A DNA stretch of 11,899 nucleotides from positions 1-11,899 of the forward strand of contig JAPLDN010000311.1 of the NCBI GenBank assembly GCA_026391755.1. The letters are read 5' to 3'. Made by a program: the position numbers and the translations under genes. This DNA comes from Bacteroidota bacterium. GTDB lineage: Bacteria; Bacteroidota; Bacteroidia; Bacteroidales; FEN-979. This document shows positions 7,808 through 11,899 of this stretch, in pieces; positions within the stretch are counted from its first letter, which is position 1; the number at the start of each line of letters is the position of its first letter. The notes beneath the pieces are model-generated. The model searched no databases and was not told where the DNA came from. It worked only from the letters and a program-made list of their open reading frames with translations.

Positions 7808-7848
7808 ACCATCTTGCATCCCTGGTCTGTCGAACGCAAATTTTTTAC

Positions 7849-7856
7849 TACTTTTG
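7849..7856 (+). promoter_or_regulatory. -7 promoter element before the aminotransferase gene
   Basis: TACTTTTG matches TAnnTTTG exactly, 30 bases before the ATG at 7887. There is no clear TTG at -33. The box probably drives the aminotransferase and possibly the next two genes. Confidence 0.5.
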
Positions 7857-7886
7857 TAGATTAGAAATCATTACAATCTCCCGACT

Positions 7887-9086
7887 ATGACAACACTTGC
7901 TAACAGGATCAACCACCTGGCCGAATCTGAAACCCTGGCTATGTCGCGTAAAAGCCGTGAACTGCGTGCCGAGGGCTTTGATGTAATCAATCTAAGTCTT
8001 GGTGAACCCGATTTCAACACCCCCGATTATATCAAGAATGCGGCCAAGGAGGCTATTGACCAGAATTTCACATTCTATCCTCCTGTCCCAGGTTACGAGG
8101 ACCTGCGCAAAGCGATCTGTACGAAACTGAAAAGGGATAATAACCTCAGCTATGAACCGTCCCAGATTGTAGTCAGCACCGGGGCCAAGCAGTCCATAGC
8201 AAATGTAGTCCTAAGCCTTGTCAACCCCGGCGACGAGGTGCTTGTACCTTCCCCTTACTGGGTTTCCTACAAAGAGATCATCAAGGTAGCCGAGGGCAGT
8301 GCTGTGTTCATCCCTGCAAAAATCGAGAATGAATTCAAGGTTAAGCCTGAACAGATCGAAGCGGCTATCAGCCCGAAAACAAAACTTATAATGTTCAGTT
8401 CACCTTGCAACCCAACGGGATCGGTATATTCAAAAGACGAGCTTGAAGGTATAGCAAAGGTACTGGCGAAATATCCGGGTATTTTCATTATTGCGGATGA
8501 GATTTATGAGCATATCAACTTTATTGGGAAACATGAAAGCATTGCCCAGTTTGATTTTATCAGGGACAGGGTGATCATCGTGAATGGCGTTTCAAAAGCC
8601 TTTGCTATGACCGGATGGCGTATTGGATATATCGCAGCTCCCTTGGAGATTGCGAAAGCTTGTGATAAGCTGCAGGGCCAGTTTACATCGGGGGCCTGTT
8701 CCATTGCGCAAAAGGCCGCCCTGATGGCCGAAATAACCCCGCCGGATACTGTTGAGATGCTTGAAATGCAGAAAGCATTTCTTGAACGCCGCGACCTGAT
8801 GCTTAAATTACTTGCTGAAATTCCCGGCATGAAACTAAATCATCCCGACGGCGCTTTTTATATTTTCCCCGATATTTCGTATTACTTTGGAAAGACTGAC
8901 GGGACCATAAAGGTGAACAATGCCAACGATCTCTGCATGTATCTCCTCAACAAGGTATTTGTTGCCCTTGTCCCCGGCGATGCATTCGGCGACCCGAATT
9001 GTATGCGTTTCAGTTATGCAACGTCGAAAGAGAAGCTGACCGAAGCAGTGAGAAGGATAAACGAAGCGCTTGGGCAGCTAAAATAG
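7887..9086 (+). CDS. aspC: Class I PLP-dependent aminotransferase, probably aspartate aminotransferase
   Basis: 399 residues, the normal length of subgroup I-beta aspartate aminotransferases. Cofactor and substrate residues are all visible: NPTG (N175), ADEIY (D204, Y207), the PLP-binding lysine K237 in SKAFAMTGWRIGY, R245 in the same block, and R374 in MRFSYA, which binds the alpha-carboxylate. Reaction: aspartate + 2-oxoglutarate to oxaloacetate + glutamate, in the cytoplasm. Members of this subgroup may also accept prephenate or aromatic substrates, so the exact range is not fixed by sequence alone. The start gives a standard N-terminus (MTTLANRINHLAESETLAMS). The PEP carboxykinase gene begins 36 bases downstream on the same strand, and its substrate is this enzyme's product. 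I see no separate promoter in that gap, so co-transcription is likely. Confidence 0.95.
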   Translation: MTTLANRINHLAESETLAMSRKSRELRAEGFDVINLSLGEPDFNTPDYIKNAAKEAIDQNFTFYPPVPGYEDLRKAICTKLKRDNNLSYEPSQIVVSTGAKQSIANVVLSLVNPGDEVLVPSPYWVSYKEIIKVAEGSAVFIPAKIENEFKVKPEQIEAAISPKTKLIMFSSPCNPTGSVYSKDELEGIAKVLAKYPGIFIIADEIYEHINFIGKHESIAQFDFIRDRVIIVNGVSKAFAMTGWRIGYIAAPLEIAKACDKLQGQFTSGACSIAQKAALMAEITPPDTVEMLEMQKAFLERRDLMLKLLAEIPGMKLNHPDGAFYIFPDISYYFGKTDGTIKVNNANDLCMYLLNKVFVALVPGDAFGDPNCMRFSYATSKEKLTEAVRRINEALGQLK

Positions 9087-9122
9087 AGAAATAGTATCCA
9101 TCCTATCCAAATTTACTAAGAC

Positions 9123-10922
9123 ATGACTACGAACAAGAAACTGAAAACCTGGGTTGAAGATTGGGCAAAGATTTGCCAATCCGACAAAATTCATTGGTGC
9201 GATGGTTCTGAAGAAGAGAACCAGAAACTGCTCACCCTCATGGTGAGCATGTTAATGGCTTTGAAACTGAATGAAAAAAAGCGGCCGAATTCCTATTATT
9301 TCCAGAGCGATCCCAGCGATGTCGCCAGGGTTGAGAACCGGACGTACATCTGCTCCGAAAAACAGGATGATGCAGGCCCCACAAATAACTGGATGGCTCC
9401 GGCTGAAATGAAAAAGGTCCTTACCGGCATGTATACCGGCAGCATGCGTGGCCGTACCATGTATGTGATCCCTTTCAGCATGGGCCCTCTCGGTTCGAAG
9501 ATCGCTCATATCGGAGTTCAGATTACCGACTCCCCTTACGTAGTTACAAATATGCGTACCATGACCAGGATGGGCACTGCTGTTCTTAATATCCTGGGGG
9601 ATAGTGATTTTGTGCCCTGTGTTCATTCGGTGGGCGCTCCTCTGGAGCCAAGGCAAAAAGACGTGAAATGGCCCTGTGCCCCGATTGAGAAAAAATATAT
9701 CTGCCATTTCCCTGAAACCAACGAGATCTGGTCATTTGGCAGCGGTTACGGCGGCAATGCCCTGCTTGGCAAAAAATGTTTTGCTCTCAGGATTGCAACG
9801 AACATGGCCCGCAGGCAGGGATGGCTGGCCGAGCATATGCTCATCCTGGGGATCACCAATCCTAAAGGAGTTAAAAAATATTTTGCAGCGGCCTTCCCCA
9901 GCGCCTGCGGCAAGACAAACCTGGCCATGCTCATACCTACAATCCCGGGATGGAAAGTTGAAACTGTAGGCGATGACATTGCCTGGATGAAATTTGGTGA
10001 AGACGGCAGGCTCTATGCTATAAACCCGGAAGCAGGATTCTTTGGTGTTGCTCCTTATACATCGATGGAAACGAATCCTAACGCAATGCTTTCATGCGCT
10101 TCAAACACTATCTTTACAAACACTGCCCTCACCCCTGATGGAGATATCTGGTGGGAAGGAATTGGCACTGATATTCCTGCAGGTTCCCTTACCTGGGATA
10201 ACAAGGTTTGGGATTCTTCGGTGACGACACCTGCTGCCCATCCGAATGCACGTTTCACATCACCGGCCAAACAATGCCCTGCTATAGACCCCGACTGGGA
10301 AAATCCTAAAGGGGTGCCAATTTCTGCATTCCTGTTCGGTGGCCGTCGCCCCGGAACTGTACCCCTGGTTTACCAGAGTTTTGACTGGAACCACGGTGTC
10401 TTCCTGGGTTCCATCGTAGGCTCGGAAGTGACTGCAGCCGCCATAGGGCTCAAGGCAGGTGTACGCCGCGACCCTTTTGCCATGCTTCCTTTCTGCGGAT
10501 ATCATATGGGCGATTACTTCGGCCATTGGATCAGTATAGGACACAACGCCCCCGTCAAGGCAAATCTGCCTAAAATTTTCAATGTTAACTGGTTCAGGAA
10601 AGGCGCTGATAAAAAATTCCTCTGGCCCGGGTACGGCGACAATATCCGCGTTCTTAAATGGATCTTTGAGACGCTCGAAGGAACAGCCGACAAGGTGGAA
10701 ACTCCTATCGGCATTGTCCCGGGTAAATCGGCAATTGATGTAAGCGGGTTACCTGAGGTTGCATCAAAAATGGACAGTATCCTCGAAGTCAACCCTCAGG
10801 AATGGCTGGCCGAATGCGAACTGATTGCCGAACACCAGGCAATTTTTGGCGAAAGGCTGCCAAAAGAACTGGCCCTGGAGTTTGAGAAATTAAAAGAGCG
10901 GCTGAAAAAAGCTGTAAAATAA
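9123..10922 (+). CDS. pckG: Phosphoenolpyruvate carboxykinase, GTP-type
   Basis: 599 residues, matching the GTP/ITP-dependent family (about 600) rather than the ATP-dependent one (about 530). Diagnostic segments: GRTMYVIPFSMGPLGS (110-125), KK at 217-218 and H238 for the metal site, the P-loop FPSACGKTN (258-266) including the reactive cysteine C262, kinase-2 VGDDIAWM with D284/D285, and FGGRRP (405-410). The ATP-type signature GTGKTT is absent. Reaction: oxaloacetate + GTP to PEP + CO2 + GDP, reversible; in fermenting Bacteroidota the carboxylating direction to oxaloacetate and succinate is common. Many Bacteroidota, such as Bacteroides, are known for the ATP enzyme, so the GTP form says something about the lineage. 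It lies 36 bases after the aminotransferase gene and 5 bases before the adenosyltransferase gene, so an operon is likely. Confidence 0.97.
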   Translation: MTTNKKLKTWVEDWAKICQSDKIHWCDGSEEENQKLLTLMVSMLMALKLNEKKRPNSYYFQSDPSDVARVENRTYICSEKQDDAGPTNNWMAPAEMKKVLTGMYTGSMRGRTMYVIPFSMGPLGSKIAHIGVQITDSPYVVTNMRTMTRMGTAVLNILGDSDFVPCVHSVGAPLEPRQKDVKWPCAPIEKKYICHFPETNEIWSFGSGYGGNALLGKKCFALRIATNMARRQGWLAEHMLILGITNPKGVKKYFAAAFPSACGKTNLAMLIPTIPGWKVETVGDDIAWMKFGEDGRLYAINPEAGFFGVAPYTSMETNPNAMLSCASNTIFTNTALTPDGDIWWEGIGTDIPAGSLTWDNKVWDSSVTTPAAHPNARFTSPAKQCPAIDPDWENPKGVPISAFLFGGRRPGTVPLVYQSFDWNHGVFLGSIVGSEVTAAAIGLKAGVRRDPFAMLPFCGYHMGDYFGHWISIGHNAPVKANLPKIFNVNWFRKGADKKFLWPGYGDNIRVLKWIFETLEGTADKVETPIGIVPGKSAIDVSGLPEVASKMDSILEVNPQEWLAECELIAEHQAIFGERLPKELALEFEKLKERLKKAVK

Positions 10923-10927
10923 ACCCG

Positions 10928-11488
10928 ATGAAGGGCGACAATAAAATATATACAAAGGGAGGAGATAAAGGTGAGACCTCGCTTCTCGGGGGCACACGTG
11001 TTCCTAAAAGCCACGAAAGAGTGGAGGCCTATGGCAACCTGGATGAACTGAACAGCTTTATAGGCCTGATCCGCGACCAGGATATCAATCCCCAGTACCG
11101 GAGTGTGCTTGGACGTATTCAGGAAGTACTGTTTATTTCAGAAGCCCTGGTTGCCCGCGATCCTGCAAAAGAAGCCCATGGCTTGCCCGAATTCGGGGAA
11201 GATGACATCCGCATACTTGAAAAAGAGATTGATACAATGAACGATGAGCTTCCCGAACTAAGGAATTTCATTCTCCCGGGGGGCCATCCCATTGTTTCAT
11301 ATTGCCATATTGCAAGAACAGTTTGCCGAAGGGCCGAGAGGTCGCTGATAAGGCTTAACTCAAATAACCCGGTTGATGGGATAATAATACGTTTTATCAA
11401 CCGTTTATCCGACTACCTGTTTGTGCTTGCGCGAAAAACAGGAAAGGACCTTGGTTCGGAAGAAAGGCCATGGATTACACACAGGTAA
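10928..11488 (+). CDS. pduO: PduO-type ATP:cob(I)alamin adenosyltransferase
   Basis: 186 residues. It transfers the adenosyl group of ATP to cob(I)alamin to form coenzyme B12; enzymes of this family act as trimers in the cytoplasm. Visible motifs: the N-terminal ATP-binding YTKGGDKGETSLLGG (8-22), VEAYGNLDELNS (32-43), FILPGG (114-119), ARTVCRRAER (129-138, with R130 and R134 matching the conserved catalytic arginines) and FINRLSDYLFVLAR (156-169). All family hallmarks are present. It begins 5 bases after the PEP carboxykinase stop, which implies shared transcription. A likely client is methylmalonyl-CoA mutase in the succinate-propionate pathway, but no mutase gene lies in the window, so that is inference. 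Other names in use for this family are MMAB and YvqK. Confidence 0.96.
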   Translation: MKGDNKIYTKGGDKGETSLLGGTRVPKSHERVEAYGNLDELNSFIGLIRDQDINPQYRSVLGRIQEVLFISEALVARDPAKEAHGLPEFGEDDIRILEKEIDTMNDELPELRNFILPGGHPIVSYCHIARTVCRRAERSLIRLNSNNPVDGIIIRFINRLSDYLFVLARKTGKDLGSEERPWITHR

Positions 11489-11498
11489 AAAATTCTTC

Positions 11499-11530
11499 TT
11501 GTTTTTCTGATTTTATTTTTTTTACTTTTG
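11499..11530 (+). promoter_or_regulatory. Bacteroidota-type promoter for the DUF2795-like gene
   Basis: TTG (11499-11501), a 21-base spacer, then TACTTTTG (11523-11530), an exact TAnnTTTG. This is one of only two promoters here with both elements and the closer to consensus spacing. It sits 25 bases before the ATG at 11556 and separates this gene from the upstream run. Confidence 0.6.
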
Positions 11531-11555
11531 CAGCAATTTTCAAACGCTTATAGAA

Positions 11556-11777
11556 ATGTATTGGACACTTGAACTGGCCTCTAAACTAGAAGATGCTCCC
11601 TGGCCTGCCACAAAGGATGAGCTGATCGACTGGGCTATTCGCTCCGGTGCCCCGCAGGAAGTAGTCGAAAATCTCAGGGAGATTGAGGATGAGGGGGAGA
11701 CGTATGAGCGTATCGAAGATATATGGCCTGATTATCCCACCAAGGACGATTTTTTCTTCCACGAGGACGAATACTGA
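11556..11777 (+). CDS. Small acidic DUF2795-type protein
   Basis: 73 residues, strongly acidic, with the opening MYWTLELASKLEDAPWPATKDELIDWAIRSGAP and a tail rich in Asp, Glu and aromatic residues. It resembles the DUF2795 family, in which the core L...L.....PATK.ELI..A...GAP..V...L is conserved and is predicted to be a small helical fold. The molecular role is unknown to me. There is no signal peptide and no membrane segment, so it is probably cytoplasmic. The gene has its own promoter and is closed by a strong intrinsic terminator, which makes it a single-gene transcription unit, probably well expressed. Confidence 0.88.
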   Translation: MYWTLELASKLEDAPWPATKDELIDWAIRSGAPQEVVENLREIEDEGETYERIEDIWPDYPTKDDFFFHEDEY

Positions 11778-11801
11778 CGTCCGTGGCTAAAGTTTAAAAT
11801 G

Positions 11802-11833
11802 AGACCGTTCAGAAATGGGCGGTCTTTTTTTTT
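11802..11833 (+). terminator. Intrinsic terminator after the DUF2795-like gene
   Basis: AGACCG (11802-11807) pairs perfectly with CGGTCT (11820-11825) across a 12-base loop and runs directly into nine T residues (11825-11833). It lies 24 bases after the stop codon at 11777. Confidence 0.88.
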
Positions 11834-11843
11834 GGTGTCAGGT

Positions 11844-11899
11844 ATTGGGTATTGAGCATTAGAAATTGGGTATTAGGCATTGGCCATTAGCCATTAGGG
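11844..11899. repeat. Degenerate 7-bp tandem array at the right edge
   Basis: Eight consecutive 7-bp units begin at 11844, 11851, 11858, 11865, 11872, 11879, 11886 and 11893, all fitting ATTRNNN (R is A or G), with no indel. Examples are ATTGGGT (twice), ATTGAGC, ATTAGGC, ATTGGCC and ATTAGCC. The array is non-coding, lies just after the terminator and continues to the window edge, so its true length is unknown. Confidence 0.85.

Noticed and set aside
9252..9707. 151-residue open frame on the minus strand within pckG
   Set aside because: It is opposite the conserved PEP carboxykinase sequence, with no family-like features.

Overview
The window reads as a Bacteroidota chromosome, probably a Bacteroidales-like or related environmental lineage. 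Three things point there. One is a secreted protein ending in the type B sorting domain of the type IX secretion system (T9SS). Another is the recurring TAnnTTTG box (the -7 element of the Bacteroidota primary sigma factor) a short distance before most genes, with no Shine-Dalgarno sequences. The third is the presence of families typical of the phylum, such as the DUF2795-type small protein. No tRNA, rRNA, CRISPR array, transposase or phage gene was seen.

Layout. At the left edge a membrane-anchored LytM/M23 peptidase gene (minus strand, C-terminus cut by the window) diverges from alaS (plus strand). After alaS come two overlapping reading frames, 3797-4204 and 4201-6300. Together they look like one T9SS-exported adhesin-like protein that has been split: the signal peptide is on the first piece, the Ig/PKD-like repeats and sorting domain on the second. 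An AlkD-like DNA glycosylase gene follows and converges on a minus-strand gene for a small membrane-anchored protein of unknown function. Next is a repeat-rich intergenic stretch (7668-7821), then a plus-strand run of class I aminotransferase, GTP-type PEP carboxykinase and PduO-type cobalamin adenosyltransferase genes. A small acidic DUF2795-type gene with its own promoter and a strong intrinsic terminator closes the window, followed by a 7-bp repeat array running off the edge.

How the genes fit together. The aminotransferase can make oxaloacetate from aspartate, PEP carboxykinase interconverts oxaloacetate and PEP, and the adenosyltransferase supplies adenosylcobalamin (for example to methylmalonyl-CoA mutase in the succinate-propionate route). 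This run may therefore be a small C3/C4 metabolism cluster. The other genes are housekeeping or surface functions with no clear joint role.

Most unusual content. (1) A 46-bp near-perfect palindrome built from 7-bp words lies in frame inside alaS and adds a peptide to a loop of alanyl-tRNA synthetase, recalling the Rickettsia palindromic elements. (2) An 8-bp tandem array with a 32-bp super-period is preceded by the same words in inverted orientation around a small hairpin, just upstream of the aminotransferase. (3) A second array, strictly 7-bp and with one degenerate position pattern, follows the terminator at the right edge. (4) The secreted-protein gene is split. I see no convincing new defence system or other multi-gene novelty; the repeat elements are the part worth following.
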